From Fomitopsis serialis (taxonomy: Eukaryota; Basidiomycota; Agaricomycetes; Polyporales; Fomitopsidaceae): a stretch of 64,000 bases of DNA. Every line of letters starts with the position of its first letter. Position 1 is the first letter of the stretch. The DNA lies in contig NW_025954982.1 of assembly GCF_022376445.1 (NCBI RefSeq), positions 124,001-188,000 on the forward strand, given 5' to 3'. The notes below the pieces were generated by a model, which did no database searches, had not been told where the DNA came from, and saw nothing but the letters and a program-made list of their open reading frames with translations. This document shows, piece after piece, positions 47,043 through 60,605 of the stretch. Position numbers and translations under genes: made by a program.

Positions 47043-48780
47043 ATGCCTTTGCGTGGAACCGACCACACCGAGGATGTTCGGAGTGACGCAGCCTACTTCA
47101 AGACACTTGCGGATCTGGACGACTGGGCCACTAAACCTCATGCTGGTCTAGACGGTGTATTGCCCTACATAGCGCGCCCACTGGTCGGAACGGATGCTTC
47201 ATCTCAGAACAGAGGCAAACTTCTGGTGATACGAACCTATCACTGAACAGTGGAACGATAACTGACATTATACCTATTGCAAAGGTGTGCCATGACTACA
47301 AGGTAATGTTAGGACAGGATTGTACGGACCACAAATTCACGCGATGTTGACACAGGGTGGCTATACTGAAACACCCTCGGGGCTCGCCTATACATTCAAC
47401 TTTTGGTCCTACTGCGATACGTTCATTTAGTGAGTAAGGCCGGGCGGCGCTGGCGACTGCTCGCTTAACGAGGAGAGCAGTTTTTCGCACCATCGGGTGA
47501 CGGTACCTCCGGCAGGATGGATTAACGCTGCCCACAGGCAGGGTGTGAAGATGCTCGGGACTCTGTGAGTGTGGGCCCTGCAGAATTGACTGCCACGTTG
47601 TCGCTGAAACATCGCACCAGGATATTTGAACACGACGCTGGGCAGCAGGATTGCTTGCGGGTCCTTGTCGGACACCTGCCGCAGTCGAACACGGGGCCAG
47701 CTGCTCCATCTGCGGACAGCTCATTTCCCTTGTCGCCACATTACGCGAAGCTCCTCGCTGAGTTGGCACATCAACGAGGATTCGATGGCTACCTCCTCAA
47801 TGTGGAAGTTCCTCTGATTGGTCGCATCGAGCAGGCTAGGGCTCTCGCAGCGTGGATCTCCATACTAGACAGCGAGCTCAAGCGGAGGATTGGCTCGCAC
47901 GCTGAGACTATCTGGTAAGGCATAAGGCAGCACGACAGGCATACGATAATTGACCGTCTCTACGAAGGTACGATAGCGTTGTCGTCACGGGCGATCTGCG
48001 CTGGCAAGACAGGCTGAACAACTACAACCTGCCATTCTTCCTTCCGTCGTCTGGTTTCTTCACGAACTACACAGTGAGTGACCGATCAAATCGACGTGTC
48101 TACCCTAGAACTCATATCCGCGCAGTGGCGGCCCAACTATCCGTCCCTCACAGCGCAATACTTCTTCAGCCTAGATCCCGCCTTGATGACCGTCCCCAAA
48201 ACACTCCAGGACATCTACGTCGGCATCGACGTCTGGGGCCGCGGCCAACACGGTGGAGGCGGATTCGGGTCTTACCGATCCCTTGCGCACATCGACCCAG
48301 AGTTCCTAGGACTCAGCGTCGCCTTCTTTGGGCCCGGCTGGTCCTGGGAGACCGAGCAGGACAAGCCTGGCTTTTCCTGGGAGACGTGGTGGGCGTACGA
48401 GCGCAAGCTTTGGATCGGGCCCGAGACGGAAGGCGAGGCCGTAGAAGTCCCTCCACACAATCCCCGTGCGGGCGAGCCGGACTGCCAGCACGGCGAGTTC
48501 ACCCCCGTCTCTGCGTTCTTCCCTCGACAGGCCCCGCCCAACCCCAGGGAGCTGCCGTTCTTAACATACTTCTCGCCGGGCATCGGGTACGCTTGGTTTG
48601 TGCAGGGGAAGAAAGCGTACGTAACCACAGCTGGTTGGACAGATCTCGACAAGACAACGACACTAGGTGACCTTGTATGGCCACGGCCCTCGCCGCAATG
48701 GATCGATTCCCAAGAAGCGCTGCCAGTGCCTGCGACGTCGACCTCGCTCTGCTTGACGGACGCGTGGCTTGGTGGTAGCT
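47043..48780 (+). pseudogene. GH85 endo-beta-N-acetylglucosaminidase, 5' fragment B
   Basis: Same truncation as fragment A: homology to the full gene ends after WLGGSS and continues into the same spacer. Catalytic GFDGYLLNVE and the upstream exons are intact. The intron after LGTL is of the short type, as in the full copy. Because unit 2 lacks the 2.5 kb block, the last-exon frame reads on to 49217 through spacer sequence, including a lysine run from the A15 tract. That extension has no homology to GH85. Confidence 0.88.
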
Positions 48781-51700
48781 CGTCAACGGTGAGTGTCCAA
48801 TTGCATCTGCGCGGCCAGCGTGTGAGTGCGGCGTGGGGGCGGGGGCGGGGATCGTCGCACGGCGGGCGTGGGGAGATTACGTGCGGGCGCAGGGATTGGC
48901 TGGAGCGCAGAAAGACGATGTTTTTCCCAAGTCCAAAACACACTTTTTTCGGCCATAGTTCCGCCTCCCCGCAGGGAGCTCGTCAATTATCGCGTGCCGA
49001 AACTTTTTCGCAGATCACGCAAACGGGGCCCCGTATGTACATGCTGATGAACAAAAAAAAAAAAAAAGCCCTCCCCCTCTCTTGCGCATCCCGGCGGCGC
49101 GTGACCCTCCTCCCACCGAATGTCCTCTCTGCAGCCAAGTCTGTCCATGTACATACATGCGCTCCAGTGAAAGCAATGTCCCCCGACTCGGTCGACCAGT
49201 CGCAGGCGGCTGTGTAGACTCATCAGCAAACATGGCAGCCACATGCACGACGCACAACTCACCATACAAGGCGAGCTCGTCCACCTGCGAGGCACGGCGA
49301 ACGGGAGACGGACGCCACGGGACACTGTTGTCGCGCCACGCCGCACTGGTATGCTCGCCAAGTTAGTGTCGGTCAACGAGGGAAAAGGACTGAGTGCTCA
49401 CCGCTCAAGATCGCCCGCTCGTCGGACGGCGATCTGCACGTTGACGACGAGCCCGGCAACGACAAACTCGGAGGGGACTCGCGCGCAACACGAGACGTCG
49501 TGTCAGTGATATGGTCCCTGTGTTTGACAGACAACACACCTCTCGCACGGTCTGGGATGTCGCTCGCCGGACGTCGATATGTACATACATCGCCGTTCCG
49601 GGCACCACAAAGTCAGCGTGTAGAGTTCAACCCGTACAGGGCCCGAGACGTTGGTCGGCGGACGTCGATACATATATACATTGCCCTTCGAGGCATTGTA
49701 AGTGAGAAGCACCGTATGCGCCGCTTACTGCCACCGGCGCGTCGGCACATGCAAGGTGTCCGCACGTACATCACGTACCGTTCACGGGCCACCCAGTATC
49801 CTGTCAGAACCTGACAGACCAACGTCGCGGAGACGACAATGGACTTGTGTGTACCGGAGTCTCGTTAGAATCTAATAACTACCACGCATGTCAAGACACT
49901 TACTAGTCAGTCTACGAAAGGCTTGCGACCTTCGTCTTTGCCCATAACTCGCCATGCATGTACCACGCGCGGTCGGCCGCGGTCACGAGCAGGGCAGCCG
50001 AGAACGTCCGGGTAGGCACAGTGTCCATCAGGGAGCCTGCGTAGCGTTGACGTGCACATGCCTCTTGTCGGCCAATTGCGGATCGTCCTCGGAAGGTGAC
50101 TTCGAGTGTCGGTCAGTGTCATTGCGAGCATGGATATGGCTACCTACGCACCCTCACGGAAAGCCCGCTCGCGGGAAGACGATCCATATATACATTACCA
50201 TGCATGACCTCGGACTCGGACTCTGGGGCCTGGCAGCAACATGGATGCGTACCGCGTGATGGACGCACTCCTCGGGGAACGTCGGGTGGAAGGCTACATG
50301 GCGCACAAAGGTCAGTGCATCGACGTAGACTGATCGGCGTTCACCACGAACCTGGCCGTAACACCTTGCTCGCCGGACGGCGTTCTATATATATATTGCC
50401 GTCCCAGCATATCGGTGACCGAGCGGCATCATCTGACCTTGGAACGTGTTCATCGAATGCGAATCGGTCCTCGGCGGGGGCTCGCGTCTGGAGTGAGACA
50501 CGGGTATACATCGTAAGAGGCTACGGCAACACTCGGGCAGCATGTCTGAGTGGGTGATCCATAGTTGCAGGTATGTGAGCGGGAGGAACAAGGACATATA
50601 TCATGTATGTCTTACCTTATCGACCGCAGTAGTCCTTGAGGCGAGGAGCACTCGCAGAGGTGTTATACATGACAGAGGGCTTGGAATGAAAGGTACGAAG
50701 GACTTGTTGCCCTTCGTCCCGCCATCTGTACCTTCACGACTGCATCGTAAACGTGGCTGACGAACATCGTCATCCCGGCGGTGTTATAGATCACGAGGCG
50801 GCACCGTGCCACCTACAGTACCGAAGTTTCGCGGCTCAAGTGGCTAGGCATGGCGTACAAGTCGATCGAGTGTCGCATTCGACAGAGACACCTACCACAC
50901 AAGTCCTCGACTTGGGGATCAACGCCCTTTGCGACTGACAGCTCGAGTACCACTCAAATGACAATGTTTATTACCCGACCAAGCACATTAATGGGACAGG
51001 TAAAGGAGCTGACAGCGCGATGATCAGTACACGGTATCGCGAGACATAATGCACAACAGGACCCACGTACAACACGCCAGAAGCCTCGGGCGGTGGATGA
51101 TGTAGTTCCATCTTGACGTGACAAGGGCTAATCTACTCATAACTAATCAATAATCGTCATGCGCGACAGTCAACACATCGCGGCGCCTGACATACCTGTC
51201 AACGCAAGGCCGCCGCATGCAACGTGTCTGTCTACATGGACACGGAAACTGTCCACCGACATGTCTCCCACGTAGTGTAGACGTCAACTCGCGCCTTATG
51301 TCCTGCGCCGCCATTGGTCGTTCTACTACCAGTACTCGCCGAGTACGGAGGGCATGAGGCTGCACATACACTTCATGTGAGCACGACGAGTCGACGCGTG
51401 CCCCATGTATGCTCACCTCAGAGATAGGAGTGCTGCGCCGGTATGATCCTTGTACTTCGTGCTTGACTAGTACGCCGGCCTGTTGAGTTACATCCATTAG
51501 TACCAAGTATAGCCATACAGACCGCAACTTGACAGACGTACCACATGCCGATACACGTCGATCACATACTATCGGACAGGGCTCATTCCTCACGATTCTA
51601 CGACACCCATACTGAGCGTCCGGGTTTGTGTTCATAAGCAACGCACACCGCTGCAACTTCGTCGATGTTCACTCTAGTAAGATCCTGCGTGAGATGAATA

Positions 51701-54700
51701 GTTTGTGGCATGCGTGTACGGCGTAGACTCGCTGACACACCTCATTGTCTCAAGGGAAGTAAGAGTCCGACTTGGAGTCGAGCGTGACTTCATGGGTGCA
51801 GCTTCTAGTAAGCTAAGTTCGTAAACGCGAGACCGTCACAGTGAGCGCCTGAGGCAAGACGGCTACTAAATCGGGAAAGGGCTTACAGAGTTCGGCGAGG
51901 ATCGTATAGTATACGTGCATCTTCACCCTCGATGACAGCATTCAATAGCACCTGTCAGGACACGGAATAAATGGTGAGTATAGGTATGATCACGGCAGTG
52001 AGAGAGATATACTGACTGTGTATACATGCAAGGTCGAGTGTTCATGGCGATGGTGGATCGGGAATCGGAATGGTGATCGGCGAGCGGCGATGGTAGGTCC
52101 GAGTGAGTACACGAGATGATGGACGTAGACTTCGGCGGCGATTAATGATCAGTGAGGGGAGGAGCATAGTGGGGGGCAGGGGAGTCCGTCTGTCCACTCT
52201 GCTCACCAGCCCTTATACTGCCCATGCTCGGCTCCTGTACGCTGAATGCCGGGATCATGTCAGAGCCGCATAGTCTCCGCGATCACTGCACCAGTGATGT
52301 TCGCCTCAACACTTGGATGGCGCCACAAATGCGCGCCAATGTCACCGAGCATCTCTTCGGACACTGGGTGCTTGTCTCCTGTCAGTCATGCATTCTTCCG
52401 ATGAACCCTGATTATATGTCATTTGAGTTGTGATCTCCGTGCTTACCCAGTCTGCTCACATACACTCTGCTCCGAGTCCTCAGTTTACCACTCACATTTC
52501 GATAATCTAACTTCAGCAGTACTGAGTAAGAGATCTCATCGTATTCAGACCACGACTGACATTCAGGCTTACTCATCATCTTACTCGCTCTCAGCAGACA
52601 TATTCTCAGTGTTCCACTGAGCCGAATTGTATCCTAGTAGGTGAATGGTACTTACCCGATATAGCCCATCCCCGACAGGCTCGGAACATGATGGGCAGGT
52701 ACAGTCACGTAGGCCCACCCAGTTTTGAGTCACGAACCAAATCAATAAATCACTCACTGTTACTGTCACAGGTCCTATTGTATTTTGAAGACTTTTGATC
52801 GGCCTGTTGACTCTTGAGCTCGTGGAAGTGGTACAGGGAACGGTGGCTCACCTAAAATGGCAATCCGGATCTGGATCTATACCAGGTTGAGTCGTAGCGC
52901 CGTGCCATATTTAGATAGTGTCTCTCCGTCTCAATGAATGTTCAAGCTCTCAAGTACGGAATCACACTAGTTCTGCTTCATAGGTTGTACGTAGATGACC
53001 ATTTGTAGAGCATCACGTACTTGAGCTTAGGCATGGCCACATGATCGACTGTGAGCCTCGGTGAATCCGAGCGGCGAATGTTCCGTGTTCCACTCAGAGT
53101 ATTCACTCGACTCGGACAATCAGGTATGCATAAGCCGGATTGTTCAATACGCCTACTAATTGAAATTTTTCGAGAACCATACAGCACATGTGCGGTGTCC
53201 GTGAAGTTCCGAGAAAAGACATATAAGAGAACTAGACAATGACTCCGCGGGCATACCCTGCGGCCTGCACTGACGGTGACACCAATGTGGAAGTTCTCCG
53301 CACCCACGCCCGCCGTTATCCGAAATCGTTACTTGTCCTGCCCGAGCGCACCGGAACCAGAAAATACTGTGACAGTCAGTACTCACCTCGCCGAGCCACG
53401 CTGTGACCGGTAAACGTCGCTCGCGGCTCGGAAGCTTCTCTGATAGCCAATGGCCTAGCGCAGGAAATGGCGGCCTTCCGACGAGCGAGCAAAAGGCGTA
53501 GCATTGAATACTGACGCGCGAGGGAAGAGAGAAGACGACCGGCGACGGGTCGTGGCGCTCGCTTGTGCAATGGACGTTGACGCGGAAGTGCAACCTACTT
53601 TTGCGGACTGAGGGCGACGGACTTGTCGGCTGGCAAACACGATGAATGGAATCTTGCTCAATCCGCTCGTACGATACTTTCGCACAAGATGCACATCCTC
53701 CCAGTCACGTTCCCTCCGTAGCTTGTCTAGAGTAGGCCGCGACGGACCAGATCGATTGTCCACTTTGCGGACTTGTTCTTACGCCGTCCTCCTGCATCTT
53801 GTCACCATAAGACGTTCACGGCCATGCGCGATCAACAAGCGCATCATACCTGGATGAGCTTGCGGGTTGTGGCGCCATGACATGCCTTCATCAGTCCGTC
53901 CGAGTCTGCGTCTGTGGCAACTGACAAGGCTGCCATTCACGCCAGACGCCGCGTCGTGTTCGCTTCCGTGAACTTCGCCCGGAAAGGTGACGGAGACTTG
54001 GCTGCTGTCACCACGCTGACGAGCACCCGAGGCGAGCGACGTATATAGGCGAGCGTGGTGGGAACCGAGGGGCATCGGTGAGTTGTACTTCTGTCCGTCC
54101 CGAGTGGTAAGAATACTGACCGCCCATTTCCAGACGACCAGGCCGCGTTAGCGTACTGTTGAGCTGTACGCCGTCTGCGGGAGCTGTCGTGAATGACGTG
54201 GAGTGGTCAACATCGTCCGCATGTGCGACACCGGAGGTAAGCTCTCTCGACTATGGACACCGCTTGCTGACGACCGGTGACCCACCATAGATCCTCGTCG
54301 GTTGCCGCATCTTTGTCGGGTCGGTCGAGTGTGGGCTTGGGGCTTGCGATGGGCGGGAGCTTTGCCCACAGTAGCGGAGGACAGGATGCTGGCCTTGCGG
54401 CGGGAGTAGGCACGTAGACTATCACTGTGTCTGGAAGAGAGGTATCGTCACGGTAGTCAGCTGTACGTAGCATTGCACGGACTATCGTCCTGCCTTTCAC
54501 GCCCCTCCCTATGCGTCTTCCACTTATTGGACTGGAATGAACTCACGCATGCCTCTTATCCGCCGGCTGAGGTCGTCCACGCTACTGAGGCCCGAGGGTC
54601 GAGATCGATTTGTGATGCGCCCTCAAGCTATGCGTGTGCAGCGCAGCGCTAGATGAGTCACAGGCGCATGTAGCGTAGAAGTGATGGACACTGAGTAGAG

Positions 54701-57700
54701 AGTGCTGGAGAGGATCGCATGTGCTCTCAGGCAGCTTTAGATCGAGAGAGCATGAGCCAAGTACTGTCACTGCCAGTACTCAGTGAGTGTCGGTCAACTT
54801 GAAGGAGGCGCATCGGTGGCGCGTCACGCGCTGCTCTGTTCCGTACACCCATCTACTCGCGCGTCCGCTCGCTTGTTCCTCCCAGCCAATCTCTCTCCGC
54901 CTATATGCGCCCGCGGACAGAGGATTAAAACACGCAGACCTACCTGTCATAGACTGTCACAGGCTATCTGCAGCCCTCTTCCGCATTTCGAGGGCCTCTC
55001 CTGGCGAACTTGGCGATATTCAACCAATCTCGGAGCGTCCAAGTACCCACCCGCTCGCCCTGTCCCTGTCGCAGTGCACTACGTGGTTCGGACCCTCTCA
55101 CATTCAAAGAATGTAGGGCACACTTGCAGCTTTGGCTGGGAATCAGGTTTCCGACTCCGGACTTTGCAGGCACTCTACACGTCCTGCCGCGTGCGCCCCG
55201 GTTCTCCCTGACCTCGACAGATCATGTCAGACAGGCTATGAACGAAGATCTCGATTTGAGACCCGTAGAAGGGCGGAACGGACGATATGGCCACGGCACC
55301 GGTGAGTCTATGCGCTTGTTACGTCCACTATTCACGCAGAGCCACGCTTCCCCTCGACGTCCGCGGCGCATACACCCCTGGGCGGTCAAAAGGGTATTTG
55401 CGGTACCGACTGTGTGATCGTAACGCGAACGGTGACGCTATAATGTCAGCGCGATCTTCCCTGGCGGGGACGAAGGGCCTTTGAGGGGAGATCACTCTGC
55501 TATTTGCGGCGGGCAGTCGCGGATATGATGTCCCTTTGAGATGCACCCACGATGCGCATTCTACACGTCGATCGGAGGCGTCTCGAGTATATCGCCGAGC
55601 GATCTCGAGCGCCGCAGATGGGCAGAGCACCATCTCCCGCCGACTCTGCTGTGGTGTTGACGCGAGTACCAGTCACATTGACACTGGTATGAACGTACCG
55701 TACCGATCCTGGCTGTTTAAACCGCCAGCCGATACGCGCACCAAGACGTATCGCATCGTGCACGAGCTGGGTATTCCTTCACGAGGACGTCAAATGATGC
55801 CGGTGCCCGTCTCCCGGGTGGCGACTCATTCCTTCAAGGCCCAACGTCAAAGACGAGTCGAGACTTGATGTACGCGATAGGGTAGTGATTCCTTCCTCGG
55901 TTCTCTGCCCGAATTCCATTCTCTGTTTGACGCGTACGCCGTTGTTGATCGTATGCCATGGGGCCCGCGTCTGCCGACTCTATCGCGGACCTAGCGCACA
56001 TGCGTGCTGGAATCGTGACGCTCGATGTTTGTGAGGATGCATTACCCTCATGAGACGAGCTTGTTTGTTATTTGGATCTAATATATTGAACAAAGCCTGT
56101 CCCACTACCAAATACGCCGTCTGCCAACTCATTGCTCCATACGAGGTGCCGAGACTGTCCCACGTCTCGGCCGCCATTACTCACCTGCTTGCCGTCAACT
56201 GTTACAGCCGACGCATGCACTTCCCTGTCAGCCCCATGTCGACTCGCGGGGCTGTACGACGTACGACTGACCTCGACTTCGACTGCTCGGGTCCGCTGTT
56301 CACGGAAAGCAGCCGTGTCCCTCATCCCCGGGCACGGTACCTAGCCTGCCTGCCTGCCTTCTATTCGGCCCGAGCGTTGTGTGAGGGATCTACGATGGAG
56401 AGTGCGTCATCCGATCGAAGTCATGACTTTGACACGCTGAGCGAGGTTTCGGCGAGCAGTGTCACTGCTACTGCATCGTCGGGCTCCCGTGAGGGATGTC
56501 CAGAGTTGCGCCGAGGCAGTGAGCAATCGACGAGTGAATGGCAGTTTTTATGGGTCTGATATACCCGCTCGCCACCAGCCGTCGCTGGATGACGTCTCAG
56601 CGTTCGCGGAACTAGGTCTGTATCGAGAATAAGTGGTTAGTTTCCCGTCTTACTTTGCTGTTCGGAAGCAGCCACTGACGTCGTCGTCGGAGCGACTGTC
56701 TGAGGGTACATTGTGCCTGTCGGATTCGACCAGTCGAGTTATACGCTGGATAGCGGGAAGACAACACGCACTTGAGGGGAACGTGCAAGGCGTAGAGATG
56801 TGCAACAGCACTCGATCTGAGAGCGAATTAACGTTGTCGACCAGCGATTGTAAGTCGAGGTGCACGAAGGCAGTACACAACGCTTGAGATTCAGAGTAAA
56901 GAAAACGCATCGACGACAGTGACTGGGCGATCATGCTGCTAACGTGTATATCGGACACTTCGAAAGGTGAGTGCTGCGTTCGTACAATTACAGCATCTAT
57001 GCTCACGAGAGAGAATCAACGTACGGCAGTGATGTTCTCGTGCGTTGCCGGTACATCGATGCCGTAGCTATGTGCACTGAGCATCGCCATACTGCCTTCC
57101 TTGAACATCCTCATCGCATTCGACGGTGACACTTACACTCCTCAACTCGGTCAAACGGGCGCACTGGCAGACAAACTGCGGAGCGATCCCTTGTAAATTG
57201 AGAACACGGGATTTTGCGCGGCGAGCTAGTCCGGTCGGGCTACCGTTGTACCACACAGCACTTGATTCACGGTGAGTCAAGACAGTCGTGTGCAATCCAA
57301 AACTCAGAGCCAAGCAACTGGCGATGCTATTATCTCCAAGCCCACTGGCATGTAGCGGTGCTATCATCCCCAAGTACGGTACGGTGCGTCACATCGTTCT
57401 GCCTTGCACGGCCTGATCAGCCGTTTGCTCGACTTCAGAACAGCACGGAGAACATGCAAGGATCGGGCCATACTCGTCTGGTTAGACCACGAGCAGTCAC
57501 TGACACTCTCCGAGTCGTCCTTTGCCCAGCGGACCTGTGCCTCAGTGTCGCTATTCCATTGTCCTCGACGGCTCTGTCACCGTGCCATGCGCTGAGGCTC
57601 CGCCGGACCGATCTGCTCATTGAACGAGATCCGCGTTGAGGGCGGTTCGGATCGCGCGTACAAGTAATCGAGCGACCGGACGGTCGACAGTCTTCAGATG

Positions 57701-60605
57701 TTGGACTGTCGGCCCTCTCACGTCAATTCCTCACCTCCACAGCCCAGACTTCCGGATCCCATCCTGTGAGTCGCCCATCTCACAGCCTCAAACTGACACC
57801 AGTGGCGATCAGTGAACTGAGTACTAGTGCCTTGCGCCCCTGGCAGGGCACTTCACGTCGCATCACTCGTGTCCTGGCGAGACGGCTCTGTCCCTACAGA
57901 TGTCAAGCGAGCATCCGGCTCTTTCAAGCTTCACTGACGACGCAATCACGCCGTGCAGGTGCGTCGTCTCCTTCCCTTCAGTCGACCTCACAGACACGAC
58001 TTCTCGTCTGGGCCCGCTGGCACTCGAAGGTCAGCAGGCGCAATGTCGCCGAGACTCGCAGCACGAGCCCAATGGCTCGACGAAAAACGTCAAGGGTACG
58101 TGGAGGGCAGATGGGTGGTTGGTGGTATCCGGTGGTATCGAGTACGTTATTCACTCGACCATTGCGGGATTCGCTGCGCAGTGTACATGCCACGTCTCTG
58201 GTCCTCGTCGTGTTCTATTTCATAGCCCAGACCCGAGACGTCGCAGGCGGAGGCTGCGACGGCTCAGACCATCCTCGCGCTTCACGCCCGCCATATGTAA
58301 TAGGTAGCTCAAATTCATTCATTCGTCGCGACACTAAGTACATGATATCTGTACCTACACGGAGCGGTGTGCACGACGCGCCGGTCATCTACACAGCGAT
58401 CGTCGCAGCGGTGCACCGGCATGCATCTCTGCGTGTCGGTTTGCACGCCGATATCGACGTCGCGGTGCATCCATCAACGCACCCCCGCCCGCCCCATCGC
58501 GTCCCCAGGAACTCCCGCTACGCCGCGAACGGGTCTGTGTATCGGCCTGCGCCGATGGCATACCTAGCATCGTGGCTCCCCACTCGCATCCTGCTCGAGC
58601 CGCTCCCGCGGGCACGTCATCCACTCCAAAGCAAGACATTGTGAGCACCAGGGAATGCGGTGACAGTGCTCACCGCGTTCAGCCCTGTCGCGGACGCTGA
58701 GCCCCCGCGGTCCAGGGACATACAACTTCGACACACTGCGGACACCGATCCGATCGGTGCGGAGAACAGTCTAGTGAACGAGCGAGTGGAGGGTGAATGA
58801 GGAGGGAGGGGGCTCGGACCCAGGGAGGCGAATACCCCCCTCGAGAGCTGCATGCTCGAGCCGGTCACGGAGAATGGAAGTGCGCTGGCACCCGTCGTAC
58901 GATGCTGCAGCCCGTCCCAATCGCATCGCCTGCTCGGCTCCGTTGTCTGGGGCATGCCGTGATGCGCTGCGTCGGTCCGTCGTCGTGACTGCCTGCACGT
59001 CCCTGCACCGCCGCCGCTCAGCCAGCTCGCCGCGAAGATGCTTGGCCCAAGGCGCGGCTGCACACGCGCGTGGAATCCTGGACGGCCCTCTTGCGCTGAG
59101 GAAGGACGGCCTGCGTCCGATCCGCGCGCAGCCAGAGCCGTCCCACTCGACTGTCGCGGCGGAGCGGCGTTCGCCCGCCGTGTCCATGCATCCGTCCGTG
59201 TCTGTGGCGACCGACGAGGCTGGCTTCCACGCCAGACGCAGCGCCACGCTCGCTTCCGCGGACGTCGCCCAGAACGCGACGGGAAGCAAGTGTTGTCACC
59301 GTGCTGCCGAGCACCCACGCGGGCGAGCTATAAGGGCGAGCGCGGAGGACGCAGGGGGTGTCGGTAAGTTGTACGGTTCGCCGCGCGGATTGGCCAAGAG
59401 CACTAACCATGGATTCACAGATGCCCTCGACGGGCCCTGTGTGCGAGCCGCCGAGCGTCGTGCCGCGTTCCCGGCGATTTCGACACCACTCGCGTTGGCG
59501 GGAGCAGGTGAGCCGTGTTGACTGTGGACGCCGTCCTGGGAGTCGCTGACGATGGGCGCGCTGTCGTAGATCCTCGCAGGCGTCTTCACGGAGGTGTCCT
59601 GATCATGGGCCGCGGGCGTGGGAGGGGACGCGGCATGAGTTGCGACGCATTGTCCTCGCGGTGCGGAACCGTTGCCAGCGGCTGCGGGAGGTGCTGCGGA
59701 TGGGCGTACGTAGGTTTGCATGTTGCGCGATGTCCGTCGTGTGTCTCGGATCGCCGTGAGCCGAACGGATTGAGTCGCACTGACGTGTGTGCTGTGCGCG
59801 GAACTGTACACGACCGGACGCGAGTTGAGTGAAGTGCGGCGTGTAGAGTGCGGCAGAGCGAGCGTGGCTCGTGTGCTCGCGGCGCGCGTGTAGGACACCT
59901 GACGATCGTGCGTGCGAGATGCATGAGCAGACGGCTGCAGCGCAATCTGCGTCGCGCAGAGAGGCGTTAGGTGATGGCGGGGGTAGACACAGCGCGCAGG
60001 GGACGACCGCGGGCGCTTGTTGGGCAGCGTGCAGAGAACGGCGTGTAGCGAACCGTCCGATGCATAGACATGGTCCGGCGAGTGAGAGGAGGGTGGTACG
60101 ATGCTTGCGCATCGCCTGGAGATGCGCAGGTTGGAGATTTGTGGCGGGTTCGGGGCGGGGGAAGGCTAAGCAAGTCGGGAGAGGAGGTTGAGAGACGGGT
60201 TTTCTGGATGAATGCGTGCGATCTGGGAAGAAAAGGGAAAGACGAACCTTGTGCTTGGAAAAGAGGGGAAACGTTGCGTTGTGGGTATCGCCGACGCGCC
60301 TCGGACGCGCGGATGCAGCCAGGGCAGCGGCGGGCGCGGCGGGCGCGAGCAGCAGGAACGGGAGGGCGAGAGATGCGGCGGGGGACAGGCAGACGGCGGC
60401 GGAAGGACGGCAGACGGCGGCGGGAGGATGGCATTGGGATGGCAGTCGGACGGCGACAGCAGCGAGAGGACGGCGCTGAAAGGGAGCCAGGTCGCTGTCG
60501 AGACGGTCCGAGACGAGACGGCAGCCAATGGGATGCGTTGGCGAGGAGCGCGACGCGGGCTCGGCGCATGCGGGCGGGCGTCGAGGCTCCACCGTCGCGC
60601 GACGC
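48781..60605. other. Spacer of unit 2 (11.8 kb), no recognisable protein gene
   Basis: Collinear with 31838-46815 of unit 1. It contains the A15 run (49053-49067), the four TATA-like motifs (about 49564, 49655, 50163 and 50368), the empty site of the TIR element (about 53011), and the P1-like (53.88-54.30 kb) and P2-like (59.19-59.58 kb) segments. Frames such as 59603-60730 minus arise from the same GC-rich DNA and differ from unit 1 by frameshifts. Confidence 0.6.

Larger units (their letters stand above)
46816..60605 (+). repeat. Segmental duplication unit 2 (13.8 kb)
   Basis: A second tandem copy, starting GACTGCATTCTGCGAGCAGC and ending where the motif recurs at 60606. It lacks the 2.5 kb block and the TIR element of unit 1, accounting for most of the length difference. 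Long stretches are nearly identical to unit 1; others, such as 49.99-50.11 kb, have clearly diverged. Confidence 0.93.

Noticed and set aside
48781..49217. Extension of GH85 fragment B into spacer as a genuine novel C-terminus with a lysine run
   Set aside because: The frame stays open only because the 2.5 kb block is missing in unit 2; in unit 1 the same junction stops at 31970. The lysines come from an A15 tract in non-coding DNA.
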